Of a DNA stretch of 64,000 nt, positions 9,989-19,517 are shown piece after piece; positions within the stretch are counted from its first letter, which is position 1, and every line of letters starts with the position of its first letter. The stretch spans positions 372,001 to 436,000 of the forward strand of contig NZ_OCMZ01000001.1 in assembly GCF_900215485.1 (NCBI RefSeq), written 5' to 3'. The translations under genes and the position numbers were made by a program. A model generated the notes under the pieces. That model was not told where the DNA came from, made no database searches, and saw only the letters and a program-made list of their open reading frames with translations. The stretch is from Nitrosovibrio sp. Nv4. GTDB lineage: Bacteria > Pseudomonadota > Gammaproteobacteria > Burkholderiales > Nitrosomonadaceae.

Positions 9989-11218
9989 TTACCTCTTTTG
10001 TGTTCGAAAGCTCGAACTGAGCTTTCGATAGTTCTGATAAACCGGTTCTAACACCTCAGCCGGACGGAAAGGCTGGATCGCTTGTATTGCGGGCGCTCCC
10101 CCGTAATGGTTGAGATTATCAAGCACATCCTCGAGACACATGGAAAACCCTTCCACGCTTTGATCCGCGGAGATAGCACCGTTCACTTTGGGGCACACCA
10201 CTTTGCGCACCTCCCCCACATCGGTGGTCGCGACCGGGAGGCCTGCTCCAAGCGCTTCCAGAACTGCCATCGGCATACCTTCGTAAGTCGACGAAAGGGC
10301 GAAGAGGTCGGCCGATGCAAGAATGGTAGCAATTTCAGCAGGTCCCCTCAGCCCAAGAAACCGCACGTGCGCCGAAAGGCCTTCTTTAACGACTCTTTTC
10401 TCGAGCCCAGCCCGCAACACACCATCTCCTATGAAGAGAAGCACAATGTGCCGTCCCCTAGACACAAGTCGCCCAAAAGCAGACAGCAGGAGTTCAGGAT
10501 TTTTTGTTATATCAAGTCGGCCAACAAAAATGATCCACGATGCGGCCGCATCGATATTTAATGTTGTAGCGAGACGTCTCCGCTGCTCTGCCCGGAGATC
10601 ATCTCGTAAGGGAGAAAACACTTCCGTATCAACCCAGGTTGGGATGTATCGAATCATTGTGGAAGACGCCGGATATCTGGTCTCAAGTACCGCAGTGAAC
10701 TGCTTGCTAACGCACCACGCTGAGGAAAGTCCCCGTACAATTTTTCGTTCCATCAGATCGTAAATACGAGGTAAATACTTCCAGCGGAAATCGGTTTTTG
10801 TCGCTCTGTGGATAACTGAGTAGTCAGTATGGAAAAAAGCGTTTTTGGGTCGTGAGTCGCCGAATAACAAGCCTGGCTCGATGCGATGCAGTTCCACTAT
10901 ATCAAAGTCCTGATACACAGCCCGTGGTGCCAATGCGACTGCGGCGGTGTAGCGCAGCGAAAGTGGCACGTAGGAACGGTCGCCTGCATTCGCGACCCAG
11001 ACGGCTGGAAAAAAGTCGAACTCACGCCGTCCAAAACTGCAGCGCGTCCAACGACCCACGGGCCGTGCGACCGGATCAGTCGTCATGCCAACCAGGCTGA
11101 ATTCGATGTCCTCTGGCGCCCATTTAACGATACCGCGAATGAACGTGTCAATACCGCCAGGAACAATGCCAACTGGATCAGCGGGGTAAAAGATGCGAAC
11201 GCGTATAGTACTCATCAT
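9989..11218 (-). CDS. Glycosyltransferase family 4
   Basis: A 409-residue GT-B transferase. N-terminal half: RVRIFYPADPVGIVPGGIDTFI, the donor-independent Rossmann start with a glycine-rich loop. C-terminal half: WIIFVGRLDITKNPELLL, HVRFLGLRGPAEIATIL, and the E-x7-E region EGMPMAVLEALGAGLPVAT, the retaining-transferase signature. Two ATG codons are adjacent at the start; either may be used. It is followed after seven bases by the WecG-type transferase and preceded at 112 bp by the secreted glycoside hydrolase. Acts at the cytoplasmic face of the inner membrane in repeat-unit assembly; donor sugar unknown. Confidence 0.9.
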   Translation of the reverse strand: MMSTIRVRIFYPADPVGIVPGGIDTFIRGIVKWAPEDIEFSLVGMTTDPVARPVGRWTRCSFGRREFDFFPAVWVANAGDRSYVPLSLRYTAAVALAPRAVYQDFDIVELHRIEPGLLFGDSRPKNAFFHTDYSVIHRATKTDFRWKYLPRIYDLMERKIVRGLSSAWCVSKQFTAVLETRYPASSTMIRYIPTWVDTEVFSPLRDDLRAEQRRRLATTLNIDAAASWIIFVGRLDITKNPELLLSAFGRLVSRGRHIVLLFIGDGVLRAGLEKRVVKEGLSAHVRFLGLRGPAEIATILASADLFALSSTYEGMPMAVLEALGAGLPVATTDVGEVRKVVCPKVNGAISADQSVEGFSMCLEDVLDNLNHYGGAPAIQAIQPFRPAEVLEPVYQNYRKLSSSFRTQKR

Positions 11219-11330
11219 GCATATTCATTTTTATCATCGGTCAAGGTCAAGCCCCACGGGGTCAACAGCATGGGGCGTCTACATGCAGAAAAGCGGAGAA
11301 AATCCCGACCGACCCGCTTACCATCGCCAT

Positions 11331-13544
11331 TCATTCGGCGGCAATCTCGAAAAAAAGCGCTGGGCCATCGCGCAATTTTGACGTGTCCAATCGCAGTTCA
11401 ATGGCACCCGGCACTGGAACGAGGGAAACCGCCTGCCGGCGCGCGCCACTGAGGGAGAGCGGCCAAGCCTTCAGCTTGGCGTCGCCTTCGGTTGCGATTT
11501 TCAGCGTCGCAGAAACCGTCTGCACTTGTGGAGGAAAACCTCCAAGAGTCTTAATTGCCGTCCGCTCATCATCCTTGAACTTCATCCCACTGTTGATTGC
11601 GTCAGTCAGCACCCACAAAAGCAACCGTTTGCTTTTTGCGATTGGCTGATTGTCCAGTGCTGAAAGCGCGAAGAGGGCGGGGCCGCTCGCATCCTTTACA
11701 GTGAGCGGCCCCGTTGTGGCTGACCCGCCTCTAAGGACCAGCGCCACTGTTTTGGCCGTTAGGACCTCTATCTGTTTTGTCTGATTATTAAACACGACCT
11801 CGCCGGTATCCGACTCGAATACCCCCGCATCCAACCGGGTGCGATTTGAGGCTTCGATAATGTCCGCATCGCGTAAGACAGCGAGCGGGCTATCGCCGGA
11901 ACCCAGACCGGACCGGGTTAGCGCTGTATCCAGTTTACCAGACCAGATCGACCTTCCGGTTGTCATCTCGAACGAGACCTCGCGTTTGAGATTTTTCACA
12001 GGGTCTGAGCGAAAATCAAGCCCGACAGCGGATACGAAGGCCAGCTTGGAAAGACTCTCCGGCGCCCGTTCCCATCCGGCGCTATGAGTTAGCGCTCGCT
12101 CCGCGTCCAGGTGCAGGTGAATGCGGCCTTTCGCTGTCGCCACGTCGCCTCGCAGAAACAGCAGCGCCGCGAGTCGCTCTGCGCCTCTGGCGATCGGATC
12201 GGCTCCTACATTAAATGGATAGATCGCCTGCATACGGGTGAACGGCGATGGTCCGTAATCAAACTGGACAGGAGTTTCGGCATATTGAGAGATCGCGTCC
12301 CAGTCCTGATGAGCGGCCACCGCCGGCATCAATGCCGCCGACTCATGACGCCAGCGATTCCAGAAAGGTTGACCATACTCTGTCACTGTAAAAGGCTTGC
12401 CCCATTGACGCGTAGTGGTGAGTCCACGGATATAACTCGCAGCATTGTCATGCACACTTAATTGCGAAATTTTAGAGCCAGGCTGCCCATGCGCGCTGGC
12501 CTCGGCATGGTAAGCATGCATATCGACCCACTGAACAGCAGTACGAGTAATATCCGCTCCGAAATGTGGCCAGTTGTCGAAGGCGGTTGTCAAGCCCTTG
12601 AAACCCAGTTTACGAACATGCGCTTCCATCGCCTTATAGCTTTTACGTTCCAGGTCGCTGACAAAACGAGCGAAGTCTGCATTGCGTGGACCGCGTCCGC
12701 GAACCGTTGCAGGCACTTCCATCACCCCGTCAACAGATTCTTTTGCTTTCAACTCGCCCCCCCAGGCGGCCCTTAGCGCTGCGTTATTTCGATAACGATC
12801 TTTCAGCCAATCCCGGAAGAGCGGACCGAGATTATCTGGATAATTGCCTTCGAGGGCGGCTAGAAAACCAACAGTGCCTTCATTTACCAAGATCATGCCC
12901 AGCATTGCCGGATCCTGTAGCGGAGCGCTGCCGGTATATGGATTCTTCGTGCCCCAAAGACGCTCGACCAGTGTCGCCCAATGCGCAAAACCCTCGGATT
13001 TAGTGAGTACGTCCATTTTCGCGTGGTGTTTTTTCACCCAACGGTGCGGGCGAACGTCGCCCCAGGCGGCATTATTGGAGGTCAAGCCATCGGTAATCCA
13101 GTAGATCCCTGCTTCCTTGAGTTGAGCAAGCAGGTAATGAAGGCGGTCAAATTGTTCCGGATCAAAATCGAAATCCTTCGAGCGGCCTGTCATGAGATGA
13201 GCGTCCAATTGATGCAGGCGCACCATGTTGTAGCCTGTGCGCTTGAGCTCCTGAACCAGGCGCTCGCTTCCGGCTTTATCGGGCAATCCCCCGTTCAGCT
13301 TACTGAACCCCATCGATGCGATGAGAAATCGCTGGGGAATGCTGCGGCGTTCAAAGCCGATATGTCCATCCTCAAGCACCTTGGCCCAGCCATGCTTGCC
13401 GGCCGGGCCCACCTCGACCAATTGGGAAAAATCGAGGGCACTCCCAGGAGCGACACTAAGTTCTTGATCTCCGAGCGGTAGCCATTGGTCTGCGGCAGCT
13501 GGTTTCGAGCTCAGGCACAGTACGAGTAAAAATAAACGTAGCAT
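11331..13544 (-). CDS. Secreted clan GH-A glycoside hydrolase-like protein
   Basis: Start chosen at the ATG at 13544 because GGAGG lies eight bases upstream; the GTG three codons earlier is less well placed. The 737-residue product has a signal peptide (LRLFLLVLCLSSKPAAA). A (beta/alpha)8 barrel follows, from FLIASMGFSKLNGG to about residue 420. The catalytic pair of clan GH-A is visible: Asn-Glu in MILVNEGT (about residue 222) and a nucleophile Glu in TVTEYGQPF (about residue 389). The remaining about 300 residues look beta-rich. It resembles the large GH5-like or cellulase-like proteins of beta-proteobacterial exopolysaccharide clusters, where a hydrolase trims or releases polymer. The substrate is inferred to be the polymer made by this locus. 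Confidence 0.82.
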   Translation of the reverse strand: MLRLFLLVLCLSSKPAAADQWLPLGDQELSVAPGSALDFSQLVEVGPAGKHGWAKVLEDGHIGFERRSIPQRFLIASMGFSKLNGGLPDKAGSERLVQELKRTGYNMVRLHQLDAHLMTGRSKDFDFDPEQFDRLHYLLAQLKEAGIYWITDGLTSNNAAWGDVRPHRWVKKHHAKMDVLTKSEGFAHWATLVERLWGTKNPYTGSAPLQDPAMLGMILVNEGTVGFLAALEGNYPDNLGPLFRDWLKDRYRNNAALRAAWGGELKAKESVDGVMEVPATVRGRGPRNADFARFVSDLERKSYKAMEAHVRKLGFKGLTTAFDNWPHFGADITRTAVQWVDMHAYHAEASAHGQPGSKISQLSVHDNAASYIRGLTTTRQWGKPFTVTEYGQPFWNRWRHESAALMPAVAAHQDWDAISQYAETPVQFDYGPSPFTRMQAIYPFNVGADPIARGAERLAALLFLRGDVATAKGRIHLHLDAERALTHSAGWERAPESLSKLAFVSAVGLDFRSDPVKNLKREVSFEMTTGRSIWSGKLDTALTRSGLGSGDSPLAVLRDADIIEASNRTRLDAGVFESDTGEVVFNNQTKQIEVLTAKTVALVLRGGSATTGPLTVKDASGPALFALSALDNQPIAKSKRLLLWVLTDAINSGMKFKDDERTAIKTLGGFPPQVQTVSATLKIATEGDAKLKAWPLSLSGARRQAVSLVPVPGAIELRLDTSKLRDGPALFFEIAAE

Positions 13545-13596
13545 TATCAACACCTCCGACCTTTTACCTTTCGCCCACCTTCAGAATTCCGCCTAT

Positions 13597-13902
13597 TTAT
13601 TCGGGACTTCTAACCGGTACCGGTGTGAAGCAGCTGATGAATCCCGTATCCCAAGCAAAGGCAGCCGTTTCTCTGGCGGTGTAGCAACTGCCATTGTCGC
13701 TGAGCCATTCGATCGCCCTGCGGGAGCCGTGCGGCCGACCCAAAGCGCGCTCGACACTTTCAATCATCAGGTCCCGCATCATCTCACCGGTAATGCCGCC
13801 AGTAGTGGCCACATGACTGATAACTTCCCGATTACAACAATCCAGCCGGGGGGACCACTTCAATACTTCGATACCTGAAGCACTATGCATTTCAGCAGGC
13901 AT
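13597..13902 (-). pseudogene. IS3-family (IS2-like) transposase OrfB fragment
   Basis: About 100 residues from the middle of a DDE integrase: LDCCNREVISHVATTGGI, then RDLMIESVERALG, then IEWLSDNGSCYTARETAAF, with the second catalytic Asp in SDNGS. The frame stops directly after PVRSPE, where intact proteins continue with the third catalytic region. Neither the N-terminal HTH part nor the terminal inverted repeats are visible. It is a dead remnant inside the polysaccharide locus, between the hydrolase and a methyltransferase. Confidence 0.85.
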
Positions 13903-14009
13903 ATGCCTATCTCCTGTTATCGGTGCATTCCGTGTCCGGTTGAATGAGGGCTACTACACCAGGATCTGATTGACCGATATTGTGCGTCGTCCCAAACGTT
14001 GACCAGGAT

Positions 14010-14735
14010 CTAGAGTTTTCTTGCGACAACCAGGAGATTAGGCAAAAGGGTAAATAACCCTCGACTCAATGCATCCCTTTTAATAAATCTTCCAACGACA
14101 TCGTCGACTATTTGAGGGTAAAAAAGTTTGGCGAACCAAGCCAACAAGAGACTTCTATAGCCAAATAACGGTCCGCTATAAATTGTTTCTTCAACAATTT
14201 CAAACTGATGGTCCCGAAGAAGCTGCTGCAAGCGTCGCCGAGTAAATGGCATTGCATGGGTATAGTCGCAGTCAAAGAAATAATGCCCCCACTTTACATA
14301 GTCCGGACATGCGATTACCAGAATGCCATCTTCATCCAGAGCACTCCGAATTTGTGAAATTAGCTGTGATGCTTCCGCAGCACTCGTCAGATGCTCAATA
14401 ACGTGAAGCAGGAAGCAGATTTGGGAGCCTCGTATCTCTGGCGGTAATGGCGGAACATAAGATTGGACAACCGAAAAACCCTCATTCCGCAGCCGAGACG
14501 CAACTGAATCACTACCCTCCACTGCCGTATACGAAAATCCGTCATCACGTGTAAGAGCTGCGATATAACCATCACCTGGACCAATTTCTAAGATATGTTT
14601 CGGATTATTAAAATGACAAATTCCAAGTTCATAGATTGATCGCGCTTGACGCAATTTTATTTTAATCCCGACTCTGAACCGATCGCGTTTCGTATACTGA
14701 TTATAGATTGTCACTTGATACCTCTCCTCACCCAA
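14010..14735 (-). CDS. Class I SAM-dependent methyltransferase
   Basis: A 241-residue methyltransferase. Motif I is ILEIGPGDGYIAAL (about residues 49-62), then YTAVEGSDSVASRL, then the motif SQICFLLHVIEHL and the later DEDGILVIACPDYVKWG typical of Methyltransf_23 enzymes. The C-terminal quarter is hydrophobic and basic (GYRSLLLAWFAKLF). It follows the pyruvyl-transferase gene by 67 bp in the same direction. Third methyltransferase of the locus; probably O-methylates a sugar, substrate unknown. Confidence 0.82.
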   Translation of the reverse strand: MGEERYQVTIYNQYTKRDRFRVGIKIKLRQARSIYELGICHFNNPKHILEIGPGDGYIAALTRDDGFSYTAVEGSDSVASRLRNEGFSVVQSYVPPLPPEIRGSQICFLLHVIEHLTSAAEASQLISQIRSALDEDGILVIACPDYVKWGHYFFDCDYTHAMPFTRRRLQQLLRDHQFEIVEETIYSGPLFGYRSLLLAWFAKLFYPQIVDDVVGRFIKRDALSRGLFTLLPNLLVVARKL

Positions 14736-14802
14736 GCTCTGGTTATTCCCTGATAAAACTAGTTGATGTTGGCCCCATGGAATGCCTACCTTGATAGTTC
14801 AA

Positions 14803-16038
14803 TTAATATATTCGCGTTTTTAAATGTTCGGCTAGAACATTTGCGCTTAATGAAGCCTTGCGTTTCCATTCGGGAATGCGCTGGGCAAGCAGGGATCGGA
14901 TAAAATTCTCGCTTTCCGTCAGTTCAGTAAAGGCTTTCCAAAGACTATCGCGAGAGATGCGCGGAGTTTGCAAGACAAAGTCAAGTGTGCCGAATAAATC
15001 CTTGTTTAAGCCGTAAGCCTTGGTACTATATGCGAACGATATAGTAGGAACACCTTGTGACCAGGCCGCGATGGTGGCGTGCGTGCGGCCTCCCATGAAG
15101 TATCGGCAGCGTCCGATAAGATATTTCAATTGCGCGGCATTAAAACTTCTAGGAACCAGTACCAGGCGCGCCGAAGGCCCCCCTAAGCTGGTTTGGATAC
15201 GATCAAGAATTGAGGTATCGCTGTTATAGAGGCTATCATCAAGTGGATCCACATGCGGTATAAGTGCCACTCTCAAATCCGTCTCTGCCAGTACTTTTCT
15301 GAGGAATGCAACTGATTCCTCCACAAGGTTGCCTGAATTGCCAGCCCGCCGCCAGCTCTCCTCGATTACCGGGCTGATATTGAATCCCAACACGGCTCTC
15401 GATTGAGTCAAAGGGTGCACCCATTCGACCGCCTCAGGCTCGAGCGCAAACGCAGGATCAGCTACCAGCACCGCATTGTCCAACCCCACATGCTTCAGAT
15501 AGGCAAGACTTTCCGTTTCCCGCACGGTAATTACGGAATATCGCTTGAGATGCCGTGCCATGTAACGTTCGAACACCGGATCCTTGAGCGGACTTATCGA
15601 TGCGGCAACTAGCATGGTTGCATGGCCGGCCCGGGCGGCGGCGTCCATGAAGCCACTGGCCATGAAAAGTGAACCTGATCCATAGTCCAGAGAAATCGTG
15701 TCGCCGCCAATCATCAGTATCGCATCGCACTCCGCCATGTCCCGGAACGCATAGGACGGCAACGCATAAGACGGTTCCCAAAATGGTTTGATCCACGGCG
15801 CCAAACGAATCGCCCGATTCCACCACTTTATTGCTGGCGGTACGCAGTTTGCAGAGACAAACGTCGCTCCATATCGAGCCATTTGCGGCCACTGCTTCGC
15901 ATCGGCTTCGGGATCAGTTGCGGGAACAAGAAAAGAGGTATTCTCGAACTCTTCCGAGAGGGTACTGATAACGGTGCGTGTCAGCGCCTCGCAGCCCCGA
16001 TTACCAAAGTTGGTTTGACCCGCCAGGTAGAACTTCAT
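14803..16038 (-). CDS. Polysaccharide pyruvyl transferase family protein
   Basis: The ATG at 16038 is chosen because GGAG lies eight bases upstream and the protein then starts MKFYLAGQTNFGNRGCEA, the family N-terminus; the 14 extra codons upstream are not family-like. The 411-residue product shows CDAILMIGGDTISLDYG, then ATMLVAASISPLKDP, VITVRETESLAYLKHVG, VADPAFALEP, and near the end RCRYFMGGRTHATIAAWSQGVPTI cut over two motifs (MGGRTHATIAA and GVPTISFAYSTK), all characteristic of the CsaB/WcaK group. Members add a pyruvate ketal from PEP to a sugar. It follows the flippase by 49 bp. Pyruvylation of the exported polymer is the likely role. Confidence 0.87.
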   Translation of the reverse strand: MKFYLAGQTNFGNRGCEALTRTVISTLSEEFENTSFLVPATDPEADAKQWPQMARYGATFVSANCVPPAIKWWNRAIRLAPWIKPFWEPSYALPSYAFRDMAECDAILMIGGDTISLDYGSGSLFMASGFMDAAARAGHATMLVAASISPLKDPVFERYMARHLKRYSVITVRETESLAYLKHVGLDNAVLVADPAFALEPEAVEWVHPLTQSRAVLGFNISPVIEESWRRAGNSGNLVEESVAFLRKVLAETDLRVALIPHVDPLDDSLYNSDTSILDRIQTSLGGPSARLVLVPRSFNAAQLKYLIGRCRYFMGGRTHATIAAWSQGVPTISFAYSTKAYGLNKDLFGTLDFVLQTPRISRDSLWKAFTELTESENFIRSLLAQRIPEWKRKASLSANVLAEHLKTRIY

Positions 16039-16087
16039 CCTGAAACTCCACAATATTAAGAGAAGCGCTTGATGGAACAATAGTTCG

Positions 16088-17629
16088 CTAAAAAAAGAAC
16101 ATGGGCCAAGGCAGCAATCTGTTAATGGAGGATCGCTCTTCAGCCGAAAACGGCTTCAGAAGGCTGCATACAACGAGATAAGTCAGACCCAGAATGAAAG
16201 CGCACAGACCAAGATCAAGCAAGCTATTATCAGTGAATGCTCCACTCCAGTTTGCTACCCATGCAGCGCACCCACCGCAGGCTGCCAGTTTGAGCCAACT
16301 GCCCCAGTTGATCCGGAAGTGAAATTTTGCGTTGCGCAGGCACCACCAGGCAGTGCTGCACCAAAGTAACTCGCTAATCCAGAGACCTGCCACCATACCG
16401 TTTGCTCCAAAGTTATCGGAGAGAGCAATGCCCACGAGGATGCCAGGAGCAGCTGCGAAAGTCCCAGCCAACACTGCCCGACGGTCCTCGAGGGCTATGG
16501 CAACAGCGGATAAAATAGTATGCAGGCCTTGAAGGAGGAGCAAGCCTGATAACCAGAAAAGCAGGTGACCGGCAGCAAGATGTTTCCCATTGGAAACCGC
16601 TGAAACGAACTCGAATCCCCGTATACCGAAAAATGCAATAACGGGAATGAGAAAGAAGTGGTTCACCTTGAGAATTAGATTGCCGATATGAACCAGCTCA
16701 TCATTGCTGCCGCCGCCGGCCCTGCGGGCGACCAGCACTGGGCGAATCAGTCCAATTAACAATTGCGCCGGCAGGTAGCGTTGCAGAACGAGGCCGAACG
16801 CATGGGCAAGACCAAACGCCGCTGCCTCCAGCACACCTAGAAAGCGGCTGATAACCATTTTTACCGCATCTGGACTGTATAACTGAGACATGCACTGGGC
16901 AACATAAAGCGGAAGGGAGAATACGAAAACTCTTTTTAGTTCGAAGGGTCCCTTGTTGCTATTTATTTTCAATCCTGCGCACACCCGGCGCAGATAAAAG
17001 AATAATATTAAAGTGGAGATTGAGAAGCCAAAGAGCGCGGCAATGACCTCCATCCAGATTACGTCCTGCAGGGTGAGGGTTCCCTTCATATACAGAAGAC
17101 TAAGCACTACGGCCAACCGCGTACCGCTTCGGACTAAAATGCAAAACTGGCTGCGGGCCTGCTGCAATAGCGCGTCAAATATCAAATCGATATAACGGGC
17201 TGCGCCTTCGAATACGATGGCAAAAACATATAGCAAAAATAACTCGGAGAATACTATCAGGCCTATGGCGTCCAACAGGTTCTGGGCAAAAATGAGCAAC
17301 GTTGCCGCTGCAACTGCCAGTGTTAGAAGACGGTACGTGAGCGAGCTCCACACCAGCCTAGGTAGCCAGGGCAAGTTGGGGGGCAGACGAGCCTCAGTAA
17401 TATAGCGCTGCGCTATCGGATAAGCTCCAGCATTGCTGACCAGGAGTGTGATCTCCATGATCGCAACCCATATAACGTAAGCGCCGTATTCGGTCGCTGG
17501 TAACAAACGGACCAGTACGACCAGCAATACCAAACCGATCAGGCCTGATGCAATTTTGCCAACGGTGAAGTAACCCAAACTGCTTCGGATCTGCCATCCG
17601 GAAAAAGGATGGCTATGGGCATTTGTCAT
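16088..17629 (-). CDS. Wzx-like polysaccharide flippase (MATE/MOP superfamily)
   Basis: From the ATG at 17629 the product has 513 residues and about 12-14 predicted membrane helices, beginning after a short cytoplasmic leader (WQIRSSLGYFTVGKIASGLIG), the usual start of RfbX/Wzx proteins. The start codon overlaps the stop of the preceding polymerase gene in an ATGA, indicating translational coupling. The frame is open further upstream but only as the complement of polymerase coding sequence. Role: moving undecaprenyl-diphosphate-linked repeat units across the inner membrane. No substrate can be named. Confidence 0.88.
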   Translation of the reverse strand: MTNAHSHPFSGWQIRSSLGYFTVGKIASGLIGLVLLVVLVRLLPATEYGAYVIWVAIMEITLLVSNAGAYPIAQRYITEARLPPNLPWLPRLVWSSLTYRLLTLAVAAATLLIFAQNLLDAIGLIVFSELFLLYVFAIVFEGAARYIDLIFDALLQQARSQFCILVRSGTRLAVVLSLLYMKGTLTLQDVIWMEVIAALFGFSISTLILFFYLRRVCAGLKINSNKGPFELKRVFVFSLPLYVAQCMSQLYSPDAVKMVISRFLGVLEAAAFGLAHAFGLVLQRYLPAQLLIGLIRPVLVARRAGGGSNDELVHIGNLILKVNHFFLIPVIAFFGIRGFEFVSAVSNGKHLAAGHLLFWLSGLLLLQGLHTILSAVAIALEDRRAVLAGTFAAAPGILVGIALSDNFGANGMVAGLWISELLWCSTAWWCLRNAKFHFRINWGSWLKLAACGGCAAWVANWSGAFTDNSLLDLGLCAFILGLTYLVVCSLLKPFSAEERSSINRLLPWPMFFF

Positions 17630-19128
17630 ACTGCCGGGCTCCGGATGCCATAGGCCTTTGCACGCGCTAGGATAGCAAGGAAAAAGTAGATCAGAAACTG
17701 AACCGCCGAAGCGTCTAGAGCATCCCGGTTGTAAATGACTCCACTCAAGATCAGGAGCAGGCCGATTCCGGCGCACTCGATACTTGACTGCAACTCCAAC
17801 GGTAAATCCTTTCGACGAGCAAGCCGGTAGCTTTCAATGGCACCAAGAAAAAGAACGCCTACAAAGGACACCAAGCCTAAAAGTCCAAGGTCCCACAGCA
17901 ACGTTGTCACGGTCGAGGTATCGATAAGAAAATCGTAAAGTTTCGCTACTTCACCCACCGCAAATGAACTATTCCCACGACTCGCGCCCAGTCCATGTCC
18001 GACTATCATCCGAACGGGATCAGAAATATCGTGCTGGTCCCACCAGAAAATAATGGAAGCCGTTCGTCCCAATTCGCGTGTTCCCGCATTGAACAAATCC
18101 GGATCAAAAAAATATGTGATCTGTTTGTCGTAGAGTTCGGCGTAGCCACCCGAGCGGTTGCCTCCATCGTAATACATCGCTTTATATGCGGCGGCGATGC
18201 CAACAGCAACTGTCAGGAGCATAAGCACCGCAACCAGAAATCCAAGAGGGCGGGTTCTAATTTGACGAGAAAAAACCAGGGTGCCGGAAAAAAGAAGCCA
18301 GACGATAGCGGCTTTTACCTCAGCAAGAATTAGCGATGGGAGGACTAGTAAGCAAATCAATTGTAAACGGGAAAGGCTAATCTTGCGATTGCGCCATGCG
18401 ACCAAAGAAACGACGACTGCCATGATGACGAAGAGCGCCATAGCAGCCGAGCGGCCCCCAAGCAGGCTCCCGCCAAAAGTGCCCGATATCGCATCCCAGC
18501 TCAAGCCTGCAGTGCCGCCCACGTCAGATAGGCCGCTTGCAATAAAGAATTTCTGATACAGGACTACGGGTAATTGAACACACGCGACAATTATGAGTGC
18601 CTTCCAAACGAGTGCCGTTGCTGTATCGAAGGGTCGGACAGCGAGGAAGGCGAGAAACACCCCAAACATGAACACATTGTTTTTGAGACCTACAACGAGT
18701 TGCGCGAGAGGTGAAAGGTTGAACCCGACAGAAGCCAATATGGTGAGGAAATATATTATCAAGGGCAGGATGAACCATGGCCGGGGCGACCGAATGCTGG
18801 CTGCGACTTTTTTTTCGTGCAGCGTTTTTCGTTCCATTAGTGCGCGCAAGCCCAGTAAGAGAGCCAGCAAATAGGGTACCCAGTTAGCTTGGGCTATACC
18901 TAGAAAATATTCCACGGAACCCGCAACCACAGTTGCGAGAATAAGCTCCAGGGTTGTAACCCACCGTAAGGGTGCGATGAAGACCACTACCGCTCCCACG
19001 GCGGCCGCCATCAGCAATGCGGCTGCCAGGGGCAATACCGCGCACAGCAACCCCACGAAAATGGCGAAAGCACCGAATAGCAAAGATATCGGGAGGGCGC
19101 TGTGTGCTAGGGAACGGGTTTGTAGCAT
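17626..19128 (-). CDS. O-antigen ligase/polymerase-like membrane protein (candidate Wzy)
   Basis: A 500-residue integral membrane protein with about 12 hydrophobic segments and one large periplasmic loop (about residues 325-400) containing DQHDISDPVRMIVGHGLGAS, which resembles the conserved G-H-G region of O-antigen polymerases and ligases. It is directly upstream of, and overlaps by four bases, the flippase gene. In a Wzx/Wzy-type locus with EpsE and EpsF present, the most likely role is polymerising repeat units at the periplasmic face. Wzy proteins are poorly conserved, so the assignment rests on topology and position. Confidence 0.78.
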   Translation of the reverse strand: MLQTRSLAHSALPISLLFGAFAIFVGLLCAVLPLAAALLMAAAVGAVVVFIAPLRWVTTLELILATVVAGSVEYFLGIAQANWVPYLLALLLGLRALMERKTLHEKKVAASIRSPRPWFILPLIIYFLTILASVGFNLSPLAQLVVGLKNNVFMFGVFLAFLAVRPFDTATALVWKALIIVACVQLPVVLYQKFFIASGLSDVGGTAGLSWDAISGTFGGSLLGGRSAAMALFVIMAVVVSLVAWRNRKISLSRLQLICLLVLPSLILAEVKAAIVWLLFSGTLVFSRQIRTRPLGFLVAVLMLLTVAVGIAAAYKAMYYDGGNRSGGYAELYDKQITYFFDPDLFNAGTRELGRTASIIFWWDQHDISDPVRMIVGHGLGASRGNSSFAVGEVAKLYDFLIDTSTVTTLLWDLGLLGLVSFVGVLFLGAIESYRLARRKDLPLELQSSIECAGIGLLLILSGVIYNRDALDASAVQFLIYFFLAILARAKAYGIRSPAV

Positions 19129-19517
19129 TGGGGCGAGGACCCGAAGGTTGGGGTAAACGGTATCTTAATAAACAGATTCTCGGGAGTTCTTACAGTAAAT
19201 TCGATTCCACTTGAAAGTGAAGCCTGTACGCCTCTGGCTGAGCAATAACTATCGAGTTGTATCAGTTTCCCGGACGATTGCTTCCAATGTTTTTTGGACG
19301 TTGGACGAACATGAAGTATGAATGAACTGTCTGTGACAGTCATTCCGTGCGGCTCATCAGCAAGTCGCGCTGACGAACGTCCAACGCAGTCGCCGCGTCT
19401 GCTGAAGCTCACGAATTTTATTCGGGCATGCCCATTTTGTCCCAGATCCACGTATCAAATGGAATTTCCATAAGGTTCAGTGAACCCGGCGAGGGCAGTA
19501 TGTTTGCTGTTCCATAG
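19129..19517. other. Intergenic region with an imperfectly explained inverted repeat
   Basis: About 390 bp between fcl and the polymerase gene on the same strand. No recognisable gene; a 114-codon frame here has no family resemblance. CGTTGGACG at 19299-19307 is complementary to CGTCCAACG at 19378-19386. It may carry a promoter or processing site for the downstream transport genes. Confidence 0.45.

Noticed and set aside
19107-19451. 114-codon minus-strand frame between fcl and the polymerase gene
   Set aside because: No signal peptide, domain or composition typical of a real gene; overlaps the polymerase start.
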